DNA of 64,000 nucleotides from Pseudolactococcus reticulitermitis (GCF_002260845.1 NZ_BEDT01000002.1:1-64000); one strand, 5' to 3'. Shown: positions 20,083-31,470, counted from the first letter of the stretch. The notes: generated by a model from the sequence alone, not told the origin. Made by a program: numbers and translations.

Positions 20083-20705
20083 CTTTATACGATGATATAA
20101 AAGCTGATTATTTTAATGTATCACTGACTGGTCATGTGTTTGCGGATGTCAAAAATGTTTGTGACGCCAATCAAGCAACCCATGCCTACCTTTGGTCGCA
20201 CTTGCTCAATGTCGCCAATGAGGCGAAAAGTTTGGCTAAACGCTTTAACTTGGATGAAAACGCCGCGTTTACGGCTGGGTTATTGCATGATATCGGTGGG
20301 CTAGTGCCGAATAGCAAAAGAGTTGCACTTGCTGAGGCGCTTGGGATGGATGTTTTGCCAGAGGAACGCAGAGTGCCCATGCTTTTACATGGCAAATTTT
20401 CAGCTTATTTTGCCAAAGATATGTTTGGTGTGACAGCACCAGAAATTTTGAGCGCCATTACCTATCATACAACCCTCCATGCCAATCCAACAGACCTCGA
20501 AAAAGTCGTTTGTCTGGCGGACAAGGTCAAATGGGATGGGGACGGCACACCGCCTTATCTAATAGACTTAATGCGTGCTTTTCATCACTCACTTGATGCG
20601 GCGACAAAATTTTTTATCGATTATTTGTATCACAGTGATTTATTAGTCCTACATCCATGGTTGATTGAAGCGCATAGTTTTTACTTTGATAAGGTAGCGA
20701 GATGA
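20079..20705 (+). CDS. HD-domain phosphohydrolase
   Basis: The 208-residue product carries an HD metal-binding core: HLLNVANEAKSLAKRF, then AGLLHDIGG, and a later ITYHTTLH histidine pair. It resembles YqeK-type HD hydrolases, some of which cleave diadenosine tetraphosphate, but the match is to the fold rather than a proven substrate. It overlaps the acetyltransferase by four bases. rnc follows with its own promoter. Confidence 0.8.
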   Translation: MTLYDDIKADYFNVSLTGHVFADVKNVCDANQATHAYLWSHLLNVANEAKSLAKRFNLDENAAFTAGLLHDIGGLVPNSKRVALAEALGMDVLPEERRVPMLLHGKFSAYFAKDMFGVTAPEILSAITYHTTLHANPTDLEKVVCLADKVKWDGDGTPPYLIDLMRAFHHSLDAATKFFIDYLYHSDLLVLHPWLIEAHSFYFDKVAR

Positions 20706-20768
20706 AAAATCAGCATCAGCATTGGTGGGAAAGTGCGAAAGTCGGGACTTTTTGATATAATAGAAACA

Positions 20769-21500
20769 ATGGAAACTTTACAAGAAAAATTAAGAGACTA
20801 TCAGATACAGTTTAATAAGCCTGAGTTATTAGAAGAGGCTTTTACACATAAATCTTATTATTTTGAACATAAAGAGTCGAGCGTTTTTCATAATGAGCGC
20901 TTGGAATTTTTAGGGGATGCGGCACTCGGTTTTATCATTGTCGAATACCTCTATAAAGCCTATCCGCATGAGCGTGAGGGCGTTTTAACTGAAAAGAAAA
21001 TTTCAATCGTTCGCAGAGAATCTCTTGCGGACTTTTCGCGTAAATTAGGGTTTGATCACTATCTGAAACTGGGGAATGGCGAAGAAAAAAGTGGCGGGCG
21101 TGAAAATGATGCCAATCTCGAAAATTTATTTGAGGCCTTTCTAGGCGCGCTTTTAATGGATAAAGACTTGGCTGCGGTCAAGCAATTTATCTATGATGTG
21201 ATGATTCCTGAGATTGAAAATGGGTCTTATGACAAAGTGACGGACTATAAATCAGCCTTGCAAGAGATTTTTTATACAGCAGGTCAGATTGATCAAAATA
21301 ATAAAATTCCACTCGAATATGTCATCGTGGGGCAAAGTGGGCCAGTTCATGCGCCTGTTTTTGAAGTTGATGTCGTCTTTGAAGGCAGCACCATTGGCCA
21401 CGGTAAAGGAAAGTCCAAGAAAATTGCGGAGCAAGATGCCGCACGGTCAGCTTTCTTAAAGCAAAAAAATCAACAAAAGGATCAATCAGCATGTATTTGA
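20769..21500 (+). CDS. rnc: Ribonuclease III
   Basis: RNase III cuts double-stranded RNA and matures rRNA. The 243 residues carry the signature NERLEFLGDAALGF near residue 40, the second catalytic acidic patch ANLENLFEAFLGAL near 120, and a C-terminal dsRNA-binding domain from about residue 160. The METLQEKL start is chosen because it lies seven bases after TGATATAAT (TATAAT 20756-20761); there is no ribosome site, so it looks leaderless. An in-frame start upstream would lie before the -10. The end overlaps smc by ten bases. Confidence 0.95.
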   Translation: METLQEKLRDYQIQFNKPELLEEAFTHKSYYFEHKESSVFHNERLEFLGDAALGFIIVEYLYKAYPHEREGVLTEKKISIVRRESLADFSRKLGFDHYLKLGNGEEKSGGRENDANLENLFEAFLGALLMDKDLAAVKQFIYDVMIPEIENGSYDKVTDYKSALQEIFYTAGQIDQNNKIPLEYVIVGQSGPVHAPVFEVDVVFEGSTIGHGKGKSKKIAEQDAARSAFLKQKNQQKDQSACI

Positions 21501-24500
21501 AGCAAATCGAAATGGTCGGTTTTAAATCTTTTGCTGATCGAACAAAAATTACTTTTGACACAGGTGTGACGGCGATTGTCGGACCAAATGGTTCTGGGAA
21601 GTCAAACGTTACAGAGAGCTTGCGTTGGGCGCTAGGCGAACAGTCGGCTAAAAGCCTGCGTGGTGCGAAAATGCCTGATATTATTTTTGCGGGCACGCAA
21701 AAACGCCGTGCGCTCAACTATGCCGAAGTCATCGTGACTTTTGACAATGCCGATAGTTATCTGCCGAGCGAGGCAACAGTCGTGATTACGCGCCGGCTGT
21801 ATCGCAATGGCGATAGTGAGTTTCTAATCAACGGCAAAAAAGTGCGCTTAAAAGACGTTCATGAACTCTTCACGGATACGGGTCTCGGGCGTGACAGTTT
21901 TTCGATCATTTCCCAAGGGAAAATTGAGTCGATTTTTAACAGCAAACCTGAGGAACGCCGCGCTATTTTTGAAGAGGCTGCGGGTGTTTTAAAGTACAAA
22001 AATCGTAAAAAGGAAACAGAGTCTAAGCTGTCAGCGACGCAGGAAAACATGGATCGCTTGGATGATATCATCTATGAGCTAGACGGTCAGTTGACGCCTT
22101 TGCGCGCCCAACGTGATGTTGCCCTGAAATTCCGTGACTTGGATGAGACACGCTCAAAACTTGAAATTTCGGTTTTGGTCGCGCAAATCATTGCTGAAAA
22201 AATCAGCTATGAAAGGGCGCAAGCGCAATTTAAAGAGGTTGAGCAGACTTTAGCTCAGCTTGATGCAGCGCAGGAAGTCTTTGAACGTGATGTGCTGGTC
22301 TTAAAGCAAGAGCGGTCAGCCGTAGAAAATGAGCAAGAAAAATTACAGGCAGAGATTTTACAGCTGACAACTGCCAAATCTGATTTCCAATCTAAAATTG
22401 ATATCTTCCATAGTCAAGCGCAAATGTCACAAAAGTCTGCGGCAGAGCGTGAGGCACGGATTGTTAGTCTTACGACTAAAGTCATGGAGATTTCTGATGC
22501 GCTGGTAGAGTTGACCGCCAAGACGGAGCAAAATCAAGCTTTAAAAACAGACTTAGAAACGCAAATTCAGACCCTGCAAGCTAAGTTAGCTAATTTTTCA
22601 GAAAATCCTGATGAAGTGATTGAGCGTTTGCGGGCAGAATTTGTAGACTTAGTCAATCAAGAAGCGCAACTGTCTAATGCCATTACCAAAAACACCTCAG
22701 AGTTAGACAATATCAGAGCCAACGCCGCTAGTAAGTCAACTGAAAATCAAGCCTTATCTGAAAAATATGCCAGCTTAAAGATTGAGTTAGCAGCAGTAAT
22801 AGAACGTTCTGAGGACTTGAAATTAGAGCTAGAACAGCTCTTAAACCAGTACAGTACGGCTGATAACCAACTTAAAACCTTAGAAACAGATATTACACAA
22901 ACTCAAAATCGGCTGTTTTCTGCCATGGATGAGCTGAATAAAGGCAAGGCGCGTTTGACAAGTTTGGAAAATATCCGAGCCAGCCATGCTAATTTTTATC
23001 AGGGGGTCAAAGCTGTTTTGCAAGCCTCAGATAAATTGCCAGGGATTATCGGAGCTGTGGCTGATTTGGTCAGCTTTGACAAGCAGTATGCGACTGCCAT
23101 GGATATTGCTCTAGCGGGTGGTGCGCAAAATATCATCGTTTCAGACGAACAAGCGGCTAAATCTGCCATTAATTTCCTGCGGTCACAGCGTCTCGGACGA
23201 GCCACTTTCCTGCCTTTGACGACGATTAAACCGCGTCATTTTGGGAAGACAAATCAAGTGGTTAATATGTCCGGTTTCATTGATACAGCACAGAATTTGG
23301 TGACTTATGATGCCAATATCGCACCCGCCATTTCAAACTTGTTAGGCAGTGTTTTGATTGTTGACACGAATGATAACGCGACAAAAATCGCGCGGGCGCT
23401 GAATTTCACGGCACGAATTGTTGCCCTAGATGGCACTGAAATTAGACCTGGCGGGTCTTTCTCAGGTGGTGCCAATAAGAAAAATTCGACGACTTTTACC
23501 CATGTCGAAATTGATGATTTGACGCAAAAAGTTGCCGTTTTGGATCAGACTGTTCGTGGTTTTGAAAAAGACTTGCAGGACTTGCAACATCAGAAAACGA
23601 CCTTGACGACATCTCTGACTGACTTGCGTCAAAAAGGCGAAGCGGCACGTTTAGAAAGTCAAGAATATAGCTTAAAAGAACAGGCGCTCTTGGAAAGCAA
23701 GCAAGATTTGGAAAGCCGTTTGGCATTGTCCAATGCATCTGATGAACAAGTTATCATTGACAAGCTGACGTTTGAAAATGCAGGGCATGAATCTTCTCTC
23801 CTTGCCATTCAAGAACAAAAAACACAGCTTAACACCGACATTTCTGAAGTCAAAAGTAGTCAGTCACAAGTCAAAACGTTGACGGAAAACTTGCGTCAAG
23901 ACTTGCAAGACAGTCAACTGAAACTTTCTGAAATCACGTCGGATAGACGCTACCAAACAGGTGAAATCAAGCGCTTAACTGCTGAGCAAGCCAATCTAGA
24001 CGCTGAAATTGAGGCCTTAACCAGTCAAAATGAAAGCAATGCGTCTGATTTAGACAAGGAAACGCGTCTCGAAAGTCTGACGACAAATCTCACCCAAGTT
24101 GCGGACAAACTAGAGGCAGCTAATATTAAACTGGTCAGCCTACGTTTCGAGCGCGAAGATTTGACTGCCCAAATCGAAGATTTGGATGATGCCAATGTTG
24201 TCAATATCAAGCAACGTCAGGAATACTTAGCTCAGAAAACAAGACTGGAATTGTTCCTTGAAACGTCTGAAAATCGCTTGAGAAGTCGCCAAAATAAACT
24301 AGTCAATGACTATCAGATGAGTTTTGATGCCGCACAAGCACAGGCAGAAGACTTAGACAGTCTGGCAGAAAGTGAACGTCAGCTCCAATCATTGGAGCTA
24401 CAGATCAGAAAACTCGGGCCGATTAACTTAGCCGCGATTGAACAATTTGATGAAGTCAATGAGCGCCGTGAATTTCTCAATACGCAAAAAGAAGACTTGC

Positions 24501-25027
24501 TCAAAGCCAAAGCCTTACTAGAATCAACAATCACTGACATGGACGATGAGGTAAAAGTCCGCTTTAAATCAACTTTTGAAGCCATCAGGACGTCATTTCA
24601 AACGACCTTCACGCAGATGTTTGGCGGTGGTCAGGCTGATTTGATTTTAACCTCAGAAGATTTGTTAGATGCTGGGATTGAGATTGCTGTTCAGCCACCC
24701 GGTAAAAAACTCGCTAGTCTCAACCTCATGAGTGGGGGGGAAAAATCCCTAACGGCGCTTGCGTTACTCTTCGCCATCATACGGGTTCGGACTGTCCCAT
24801 TCGTCGTCCTCGATGAAGTTGAGGCGGCGCTAGATGAGGCCAATGTCAAACGTTTCGGGGATTACATGACGCGCTTTGATGAGAGCAGTCAGTTTATCGT
24901 CGTGACCCACAGAAAGGGCACGATGAAGGCAGCTAAAGCCATGTATGGCGTGACCATGCAAGAAGGCGGCGTCTCGAAAATCGTTTCAGTTAAGCTGAAA
25001 GATTTTGTGGCGGAAGATAAAAAATAA
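21491..25027 (+). CDS. smc: Chromosome segregation ATPase SMC
   Basis: SMC forms, with ScpA and ScpB, the condensin that organises and segregates the chromosome. The 1178 residues show Walker A GPNGSGKSN near residue 32, two long coiled-coil arms (roughly 165-500 and 670-1000), the hinge around 515-640 (GIIGAVADLV, RPGGSFSGGANKK), the LMSGGEKSLTALAL signature near 1077 and Walker B VVLDEVEAALDEAN near 1105. It overlaps rnc and is followed by a HAD gene and ftsY, the conserved lactococcal/streptococcal order. Confidence 0.97.
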   Translation: MYLKQIEMVGFKSFADRTKITFDTGVTAIVGPNGSGKSNVTESLRWALGEQSAKSLRGAKMPDIIFAGTQKRRALNYAEVIVTFDNADSYLPSEATVVITRRLYRNGDSEFLINGKKVRLKDVHELFTDTGLGRDSFSIISQGKIESIFNSKPEERRAIFEEAAGVLKYKNRKKETESKLSATQENMDRLDDIIYELDGQLTPLRAQRDVALKFRDLDETRSKLEISVLVAQIIAEKISYERAQAQFKEVEQTLAQLDAAQEVFERDVLVLKQERSAVENEQEKLQAEILQLTTAKSDFQSKIDIFHSQAQMSQKSAAEREARIVSLTTKVMEISDALVELTAKTEQNQALKTDLETQIQTLQAKLANFSENPDEVIERLRAEFVDLVNQEAQLSNAITKNTSELDNIRANAASKSTENQALSEKYASLKIELAAVIERSEDLKLELEQLLNQYSTADNQLKTLETDITQTQNRLFSAMDELNKGKARLTSLENIRASHANFYQGVKAVLQASDKLPGIIGAVADLVSFDKQYATAMDIALAGGAQNIIVSDEQAAKSAINFLRSQRLGRATFLPLTTIKPRHFGKTNQVVNMSGFIDTAQNLVTYDANIAPAISNLLGSVLIVDTNDNATKIARALNFTARIVALDGTEIRPGGSFSGGANKKNSTTFTHVEIDDLTQKVAVLDQTVRGFEKDLQDLQHQKTTLTTSLTDLRQKGEAARLESQEYSLKEQALLESKQDLESRLALSNASDEQVIIDKLTFENAGHESSLLAIQEQKTQLNTDISEVKSSQSQVKTLTENLRQDLQDSQLKLSEITSDRRYQTGEIKRLTAEQANLDAEIEALTSQNESNASDLDKETRLESLTTNLTQVADKLEAANIKLVSLRFEREDLTAQIEDLDDANVVNIKQRQEYLAQKTRLELFLETSENRLRSRQNKLVNDYQMSFDAAQAQAEDLDSLAESERQLQSLELQIRKLGPINLAAIEQFDEVNERREFLNTQKEDLLKAKALLESTITDMDDEVKVRFKSTFEAIRTSFQTTFTQMFGGGQADLILTSEDLLDAGIEIAVQPPGKKLASLNLMSGGEKSLTALALLFAIIRVRTVPFVVLDEVEAALDEANVKRFGDYMTRFDESSQFIVVTHRKGTMKAAKAMYGVTMQEGGVSKIVSVKLKDFVAEDKK

Positions 25028-25043
25028 GAAAGAGATGCTTAAC

Positions 25044-25850
25044 ATGTCAAACATAAAATTATTAGCGCTTGATTTAGACGGCACCTTGCTCACCCACGAT
25101 AAGCAGATTTCGGCCGAAAATAAGGCAGCCATTAAGCAAGCCCAAGCTGCGGGCGTTCATGTGGTGATTACAACGGGGCGCCCTTTGAAAGCCATCGAGC
25201 ATATCCTGAAAGAGCTCGATTTGCTGGTGGCTTCCGAATACTCGATTACCTTTAACGGTGGTCTGGTTCAGCGCAATAACGGTGAAATTCTCTCGAAAAA
25301 AACATTTTCTTATGATGATTTAGTGGCCATTCACGAGGCGCTAACAGCACTTGACTTGCCGTTGGATGTTATTTCTGAAGGGGTCGCTTATGAAACCAAC
25401 CCGAGCTCGCTCTATCAGGGGTTTAGTCCTTTTCTTGATTTTGTCGAGGGACCATTTGACACGATGCCACGTGATATTATTTTCAATAAGGCGGTCAGCG
25501 CCATTGACGCGGATTTTCTGGATCAACAAATTCCTAAAATACCAGTCGCTTTAAAGGCAAAATACGAGATTTTCAAGTCTCGGGATATTCTGCTGGAAAT
25601 CATGCCCAAGGGTGTGGTCAAGTCATTTGGGCTTGAAAAATTAATAGCTATTTTAGGCATTGAGCAGTGCAATGTCATGGCCATGGGCGATGAAGAAAAC
25701 GATTTGGCGATGCTAGAATGGGCAGGGCTTGGCATCGCCATGAAAAATGCGACACCAGAAGTCAAAGCCTTAGCAGATGTTGTCGCACCGTTTACAAATG
25801 ATGAGCATGGGGTTGCTTGGGCAATTCAGACCTATATTTTGGAGGATTAA
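25044..25850 (+). CDS. Cof-type HAD-superfamily hydrolase
   Basis: The 268-residue product starts LLALDLDGTLL, containing the nucleophile DxDGT motif, has TTGRP (motif II), a Lys near 205 and GDEENDLAML (motif IV). This is the Cof/YidA type of sugar-phosphate or cofactor phosphatase. The start ATG 25044 follows AAGAAAGAG; earlier in-frame starts overlap smc. It ends one base before ftsY. Confidence 0.9.
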   Translation: MSNIKLLALDLDGTLLTHDKQISAENKAAIKQAQAAGVHVVITTGRPLKAIEHILKELDLLVASEYSITFNGGLVQRNNGEILSKKTFSYDDLVAIHEALTALDLPLDVISEGVAYETNPSSLYQGFSPFLDFVEGPFDTMPRDIIFNKAVSAIDADFLDQQIPKIPVALKAKYEIFKSRDILLEIMPKGVVKSFGLEKLIAILGIEQCNVMAMGDEENDLAMLEWAGLGIAMKNATPEVKALADVVAPFTNDEHGVAWAIQTYILED

Positions 25851-26984
25851 ATGGGCTTATTTGATAAAATTTTTGGTAAAAAAGTTGCAGAACAACTCGA
25901 AGAAAATGCCTCAGCTGATATTTTTAAACTTGATTTATCAGAATCTGAGGAAGTATCAGAAACAGTCACTGATCCTGAGATAGTAGGCGACGAAGTTGAG
26001 ACAGAAACTGAACAGGAAGTCGAGACTGTACCAGAGCCTGGACTCGAACCTGAAACGCCACAAGAAATCGAAGCCAAATATGAAAAATCACTGAAAAAAA
26101 CGAGCAAGTCATTTGGCGCCCGTTTCAATGAATTTCTAGCGAATTTCCGTTCAGTTGATGAAGCATTCTTCGAAGACCTAGAAGACACACTGATCATGAG
26201 TGATGTCGGTGTTGATGTGGCGACACAGTTGACAGATGAGTTGCGTCAGGAAGTCAAACTCCAAAATGCCAAATCAACAGACGATGTGAAACGTGTCATC
26301 ATCGAGAAAATGGTTGATAATTTTGGGGAATCAGGTCTGAATACGGCGCTCAATCTCCAAGATGGTCTGACTGTCATGCTATTCGTTGGGGTCAATGGTG
26401 TTGGCAAAACAACAACGATTGGCAAACTCGCAAATCGGTTTAAAACTGAAGGTAAAAAAGTCCTCCTCGCAGCAGCGGACACTTTCCGTGCTGGGGCAAG
26501 AGACCAGTTGGTTGAGTGGGCGCGTCGTAGTGGTGTTGATGTCGTTGTTGGGAAAGAAAATTCTGATCCAGCCTCTGTTGTTTTTGATGCAGTCAAACGA
26601 GCGCGGACAGAACAATTTGATGTCCTATTGATTGATACAGCGGGGCGCTTGCAAAATAAAGATAACTTGATGAAAGAGCTTGAAAAAATGGGCAAAATCA
26701 TCAAGCGTGAGTTGCCAGATGCGCCACATGAAACCTTGTTAGCATTGGACGCAACAACAGGTCAAAATGCGATTTCTCAGGCCAAGGAATTTTCAAATGT
26801 GACACCATTGACCGGGATTGTTTTGACAAAACTGGATGGTTCAGCCAAAGGTGGTATCATCTTGACCATTCAACAAATTTTGCAAATTCCTGTCAAATTA
26901 GTGGGACTTGGCGAAGGCATTCAGGACTTGGAAAACTTTGATGAAGCGCTATTTGTCAAAGGTTTATTCCAAGATTTAATTTAG
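25851..26984 (+). CDS. ftsY: Signal recognition particle receptor FtsY
   Basis: FtsY docks SRP-bound ribosomes at the membrane. The 377 residues have a strongly acidic N-terminal A domain (about 1-85, rich in Glu), then the NG domain with GVNGVGKTTTIGKLA near residue 182, DTFRAGARDQL, LIDTAGR near 262 and the TKLDGSAKGG motif near 325. A GGAGG ribosome site lies at the end of the HAD gene, so the genes are coupled. No terminator was recognised before prs. Confidence 0.97.
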   Translation: MGLFDKIFGKKVAEQLEENASADIFKLDLSESEEVSETVTDPEIVGDEVETETEQEVETVPEPGLEPETPQEIEAKYEKSLKKTSKSFGARFNEFLANFRSVDEAFFEDLEDTLIMSDVGVDVATQLTDELRQEVKLQNAKSTDDVKRVIIEKMVDNFGESGLNTALNLQDGLTVMLFVGVNGVGKTTTIGKLANRFKTEGKKVLLAAADTFRAGARDQLVEWARRSGVDVVVGKENSDPASVVFDAVKRARTEQFDVLLIDTAGRLQNKDNLMKELEKMGKIIKRELPDAPHETLLALDATTGQNAISQAKEFSNVTPLTGIVLTKLDGSAKGGIILTIQQILQIPVKLVGLGEGIQDLENFDEALFVKGLFQDLI

Positions 26985-27138
26985 TCTAGTCTGACTAACA
27001 TCGTTTACAAAACACTTGAAAAATAGTAAAATGGGAGAGTATCCTATAGTGGGATAGTGTTCAACTTATTTTAACCCATACCTGTTGTCCATGGTTAGCA
27101 AGCCATTTGGCAAGGTATCAAAAATCTCGGAGGAAGAC

Positions 27139-28122
27139 ATGTCGTACGCAAACCTGAAGTTATTTGCACTCAGCTCAAACCAAGAACTGGCCAAAAAAAT
27201 CGCTAGAAACATGGGACTCGATCTCGGAAAATGCAATGTTAAAACTTTCAGTGACGGTGAAATTCAAATCAATATTGAGGAATCAGTTCGTGGCAGTCAT
27301 GTCTTTCTGATCCAATCAACATCAAGCCCGGTCAACGAGAACTTGATGGAGCTATTGATTATGGTGGATGCTTTGAAACGTGCCTCTGTTGGCTCGGTCA
27401 ATGTCGTCATGCCTTACTACGGATATGCCCGTCAAGACCGCAAAGCACGCCCACGCGAACCCATCACATCAAAATTGGTGGCTAACTTGCTCCAAAGAGC
27501 AGGCGTTGACCGCCTAGTGACGATTGACCTCCATGCGTCACAAATTCAAGGTTTCTTCGATATTCCAGTTGACCATCTCATGGGTGCCCCACTGATTGCA
27601 GATTACTTTGAGCGCATGGGGTTGACCGGTGCCAATGGTGATGTTGTGGTTGTCTCGCCTGACCATGGTGGTGTCACACGAGCGCGTAAATTGGCAGATT
27701 TCTTGAAAACACCGATTGCGATTATTGATAAACGTCGCCCACGTGCCAATGTGGCTGAGATTATGAATATTATCGGCGATGTCAAAGGGAAAAAATGTGT
27801 CCTCATTGATGACATGATTGATACCGCAGGGACGATTACCCTTGCTGCCAATGCTCTGAAAGAGCTTGGCGCAACTGAGATTTATGCCTCTTGTACGCAT
27901 GGTGTCTTGTCAGGGCCAGCACTTGAACGCATTGAAAATTCAGCGATTACGAAATTGGTTGTCACAGATACAATCGAGTTGCCAGATAGCATTCGCCAAT
28001 CTGAAAAAATTACTGAAATTTCAATCTCAGCCTTAATCGCTGACGCCATTGTCCGCATTCACGAAAATCGTCCTTTGTCACCCTTGTTCGCCATGCGTGT
28101 CAAAGCAGAAGATATTGTTTAA
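27139..28122 (+). CDS. prs: Ribose-phosphate pyrophosphokinase
   Basis: Prs makes PRPP from ribose 5-phosphate and ATP for nucleotide, His and Trp synthesis. The 327 residues include [10 protein letters not shown], the ATP-loop region, [14 protein letters not shown] near 134, and the PRPP loop [12 protein letters not shown] near 225. ATG 27139 is chosen for CGGAGGAAG upstream; the frame stays open further upstream without a ribosome site. The leader (from a -10 like TAGTAAAAT near 27027) is about 100 bases and has short inverted repeats of unclear meaning. Confidence 0.95.
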   Translation: MSYANLKLFALSSNQELAKKIARNMGLDLGKCNVKTFSDGEIQINIEESVRGSHVFLIQSTSSPVNENLMELLIMVDALKRASVGSVNVVMPYYGYARQDRKARPREPITSKLVANLLQRAGVDRLVTIDLHASQIQGFFDIPVDHLMGAPLIADYFERMGLTGANGDVVVVSPDHGGVTRARKLADFLKTPIAIIDKRRPRANVAEIMNIIGDVKGKKCVLIDDMIDTAGTITLAANALKELGATEIYASCTHGVLSGPALERIENSAITKLVVTDTIELPDSIRQSEKITEISISALIADAIVRIHENRPLSPLFAMRVKAEDIV

Positions 28123-28141
28123 ACGCCAGTTGGCGTTTTTT
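28121..28141 (+). terminator. Terminator after prs
   Basis: AAACGCC-AGTT-GGCGTTT plus extra T forms a compact terminator starting at the prs stop codon. Confidence 0.85.
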
Positions 28142-28150
28142 GGTAAAGTC

Positions 28151-28897
28151 ATGAAGATAGAAGCATTAGCCAAACTATTTCCCATTAGAAGAGGCGCAAG
28201 TCAAGATGCCGCTGACCTCAACTTTGAAAGCGACGGTCAGGCTTTTCACATCGCGAAAAATGAGCTGACACCACGAGAAATCAGTCTTTTTAACGATGTC
28301 TTATTTCAAGCCCAAACCCTTGATTTCGACCAGCTATCGCACGGTACCTACCGTGTGATTCAGTTCAAATCTCAAGGTTTTGCTGACATCGCTGAAAACT
28401 TATCCCTGATTTTTCCAGGTATCGTGAGGGTCAAACAGCTTTCAGCCACCTCCGGCATCGCCATTGAAAAAATGTCGTCTGACCGCCTGAGTGAGGGAGA
28501 AATCAAGCAAGTCCTAGGGACTTTAACTCAGGATTTAGGGGTGAAATGTGACTATTATTTGGGGTTGTTTGCAGACCAGACAGAACTCAGCACCCTCTAT
28601 CCGACTGAGCAAAGCAACTTTAATCAGGGACTTAGTTTTTCAGAGTCGCTCATCAAAGCAGGTTTGAACCAAATCACCAGTTCGCCATTGACCAAAATCA
28701 AGCAAGGACTTTTGACTGATATCGAGGCGCAAGATTTAATCACGCAACTATACAAAAATGACGGTAATCAGCTGAAAACAGCCAAGGCCATGTATATCCA
28801 CCGCAATACCCTAACGCAGAAAATCAAAAAATTTGAGCGACAGTACGGCTTGACTTTGAACGGAAGTGATTTGGTGCTACTGTACAGTTTGATTTGA
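28151..28897 (+). CDS. PucR/CdaR-type helix-turn-helix protein
   Basis: The 248-residue product ends with a PucR-type helix-turn-helix (GNQLKTAKAMYIHRNTLTQK) and has no recognised sensory domain in the first 180 residues. Such proteins are usually transcription factors for sugar, purine or amino-acid use, but the target is unknown. The start ATG 28151 sits directly after the prs terminator with no clear ribosome site, so its expression signal is uncertain. It lies ahead of leuS, which has its own promoter. Confidence 0.8.
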   Translation: MKIEALAKLFPIRRGASQDAADLNFESDGQAFHIAKNELTPREISLFNDVLFQAQTLDFDQLSHGTYRVIQFKSQGFADIAENLSLIFPGIVRVKQLSATSGIAIEKMSSDRLSEGEIKQVLGTLTQDLGVKCDYYLGLFADQTELSTLYPTEQSNFNQGLSFSESLIKAGLNQITSSPLTKIKQGLLTDIEAQDLITQLYKNDGNQLKTAKAMYIHRNTLTQKIKKFERQYGLTLNGSDLVLLYSLI

Positions 28898-28913
28898 TGA
28901 GCTGTAGCGACAT

Positions 28914-28942
28914 TTGAAAAATAGCCAAAATTATCGTAAAAT
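28914..28942 (+). promoter_or_regulatory. leuS promoter
   Basis: TTGAAA (28914-28919), 17 bases and TAAAAT (28937-28942). The leader is only about 25 bases, so no T-box is present. Confidence 0.8.
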
Positions 28943-28974
28943 AAAGAAATACACTAACCAACAGAAAGAATACT

Positions 28975-31470
28975 ATGACCTTTAATCATCAAGCAATCGA
29001 AAAAAAATGGCAAGCTTTTTGGGCTGACAATCAGACCTTCAAAACGGGTACTGACAAGAACAAACCGAAATTTTATGCCCTAGATATGTTTCCTTATCCA
29101 AGTGGTGCTGGTCTCCACGTCGGTCACCCAGAAGGCTACACGGCGACGGATATTCTTAGCCGTATGCGTCGAGCGCAAGGCTACAATGTTCTCCACCCAA
29201 TGGGCTGGGATGCTTTTGGTCTCCCAGCTGAGCAGTATGCCATGGATACAGGTAATGATCCTGCCGAGTTCACTGCGAAAAATATCGCGACTTTCAAACG
29301 TCAGATTAATTCACTTGGTTTTTCATATGACTGGGAGCGCGAGATTAACACGACGGATCCAGACTACTATAAATGGACGCAGTGGATTTTTACCAAGCTT
29401 TATGAAAAAGGTCTCGCCTATGAAGCAGAAGTGGCGGTCAACTGGGTTGAAGAACTCGGTACCGCCATCTCAAATGAAGAAGTCCTGCCTGATGGGACAT
29501 CAGAGCGTGGTGGCTATCCAGTCGTTCGCAAACCCATGCGCCAATGGATGCTGAAAATCACAGCCTATGCCGAACGTCTTTTAAATGACCTCGAAGATGT
29601 CGACTGGCCAGAGTCCGTCAAAGACATGCAACGCAACTGGATTGGCAAATCAGTCGGTGCTAATGTTGTTTTCAAAATCAAAGGCTTTGACCAAAACTTC
29701 ACCGTCTTTACGACACGCCCTGACACGCTTTTCGGCGCAACTTATGCTGTTTTAGCCCCTGAACACGACTTGGTCAACCAAATCGCAAGTCCTGAGCAAG
29801 CTGAGGCTGTTAAAGCCTACCAACATCAAGCCAGTCTCAAATCTGACTTAGCGAGAACTGACCTTGCCAAGGAAAAAACAGGCGTCTGGACAGGTGCTTA
29901 TGCCATTAATCCAGTCAATGGTCGTGAAATCCCCATCTGGATTTCAGACTATGTCCTCGCAAGTTACGGCACAGGTGCGATTATGGCGGTGCCAGCTCAC
30001 GACCAACGTGACTGGGATTTTGCGACAACGTTTGATTTACCGATTATCCCGGTCATTGCTGGTGGGGATGTGACAACAGCAGCCTATACAGAAGACGGTT
30101 TACACCTTAACTCAGACTTTTTAGACGGTCTGGATAAAGCAGAAGCCATTGCTAAAATGGTCGAGTGGTTGGAAAGCCATAAGGTTGGTCAAGAAAAAGT
30201 GACTTATCGCTTGCGCGATTGGCTCTTTAGCCGCCAACGTTATTGGGGTGAACCCATCCCAATCATTCATTGGGAAGATGGGACGTCAACTGCTGTACCA
30301 GAGCAAGAGTTACCACTTGTTTTACCAAAAACAAGTGATATTAAACCGTCAGGGACAGGTGAATCGCCACTTGCCAATTTAACAGACTGGTTGTCAGTAA
30401 CACGTGAAGACGGTGTCAAAGGGCGGCGCGAGACCAATACCATGCCACAATGGGCGGGATCTAGCTGGTATTTCTTGCGCTATATCGATCCGAAAAACAG
30501 CGAGCAGTTGGCTGACCTAGAACTTTTAAAAGAGTGGCTACCGGTCGATATCTATATCGGTGGTGCCGAGCATGCCGTCCTCCACTTGCTTTATGCCCGC
30601 TTCTGGCATAAATTCCTCTACGACATTGGCGTGGTGCCGACGAAAGAGCCGTTCCAAAAACTTTATAACCAAGGGATGATTTTGGGGACAAGCTATCGCG
30701 ATGGTCGTGGGGCGCTTGTGGCGTCGGATAAGGTTGAGGCGCGTGATGGGAAGTTCTTTAACTTAGAAAATGGGGAAGAACTCGAGCAAGGGCCTGCCAA
30801 GATGTCGAAATCGTTGAAGAATGTGATCAATCCGGATGATGTCGTGGCGCAGTACGGCGCGGATACCTTGCGTCTTTATGAAATGTTCATGGGGCCACTT
30901 GACGCCAGCATTGCGTGGTCAACAGAAGGTCTCGAAGGCTCGCATAAATTCCTTGAGCGTGTCTATCGTTTAATCACGGAGAAAAAAATCACGGCTGAAA
31001 ACGACGGTAAACTCGACCGTGTTTACAATGAAACGGTTAAATTAGTGACTGAGCATCTAGATGCCTTGAAATTCAACACGGCGATTTCTCAGCTTATGAT
31101 CTTTGTCAATGCCGCGAATAAATTACCTGAATTGCCACTTGATTATGCCAAAGGCTTTATTCAGCTGTTAGCACCATTCGCACCGCATTTGGGTGAAGAA
31201 CTTTGGCAAACCTTGACAGACGAAACAGGTATTTCTTATGTCGCGTGGCCAACATTTGACGACAGCAAACTTCAAGATGATGAAGTCGAAATCGTCCTCC
31301 AAGTTTTAGGCAAAAACAAAGCCAAAGTCATGGTGCCAACAGGTGCTTCAAAAGACGAATTAGAAAAAATTGCCCTTGAAAATGAGGTCGTCAAAGACTT
31401 AATCGCAGGTCAAACAGTCCGTAAAGTGATTGCAGTTCCTGATAAATTAGTGAATATTGTGGCGAATTAA
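28975..31470 (+). CDS. leuS: Leucyl-tRNA synthetase
   Basis: This class I synthetase charges tRNA-Leu. The 831 residues show the HIGH-type motif [10 protein letters not shown] near residue 46, the CP1 editing domain with [12 protein letters not shown] near 242 and the [15 protein letters not shown] segment near 333, and KMSKSLKNV near 610. The C-terminal domain is complete. It is a single-gene unit with its own promoter and terminator. Confidence 0.98.
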   Translation: MTFNHQAIEKKWQAFWADNQTFKTGTDKNKPKFYALDMFPYPSGAGLHVGHPEGYTATDILSRMRRAQGYNVLHPMGWDAFGLPAEQYAMDTGNDPAEFTAKNIATFKRQINSLGFSYDWEREINTTDPDYYKWTQWIFTKLYEKGLAYEAEVAVNWVEELGTAISNEEVLPDGTSERGGYPVVRKPMRQWMLKITAYAERLLNDLEDVDWPESVKDMQRNWIGKSVGANVVFKIKGFDQNFTVFTTRPDTLFGATYAVLAPEHDLVNQIASPEQAEAVKAYQHQASLKSDLARTDLAKEKTGVWTGAYAINPVNGREIPIWISDYVLASYGTGAIMAVPAHDQRDWDFATTFDLPIIPVIAGGDVTTAAYTEDGLHLNSDFLDGLDKAEAIAKMVEWLESHKVGQEKVTYRLRDWLFSRQRYWGEPIPIIHWEDGTSTAVPEQELPLVLPKTSDIKPSGTGESPLANLTDWLSVTREDGVKGRRETNTMPQWAGSSWYFLRYIDPKNSEQLADLELLKEWLPVDIYIGGAEHAVLHLLYARFWHKFLYDIGVVPTKEPFQKLYNQGMILGTSYRDGRGALVASDKVEARDGKFFNLENGEELEQGPAKMSKSLKNVINPDDVVAQYGADTLRLYEMFMGPLDASIAWSTEGLEGSHKFLERVYRLITEKKITAENDGKLDRVYNETVKLVTEHLDALKFNTAISQLMIFVNAANKLPELPLDYAKGFIQLLAPFAPHLGEELWQTLTDETGISYVAWPTFDDSKLQDDEVEIVLQVLGKNKAKVMVPTGASKDELEKIALENEVVKDLIAGQTVRKVIAVPDKLVNIVAN

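Noticed and set aside
26246..26704. 152-codon antisense frame in ftsY
   Set aside because: It mirrors the codon pattern of the ftsY NG domain and has no start signals.
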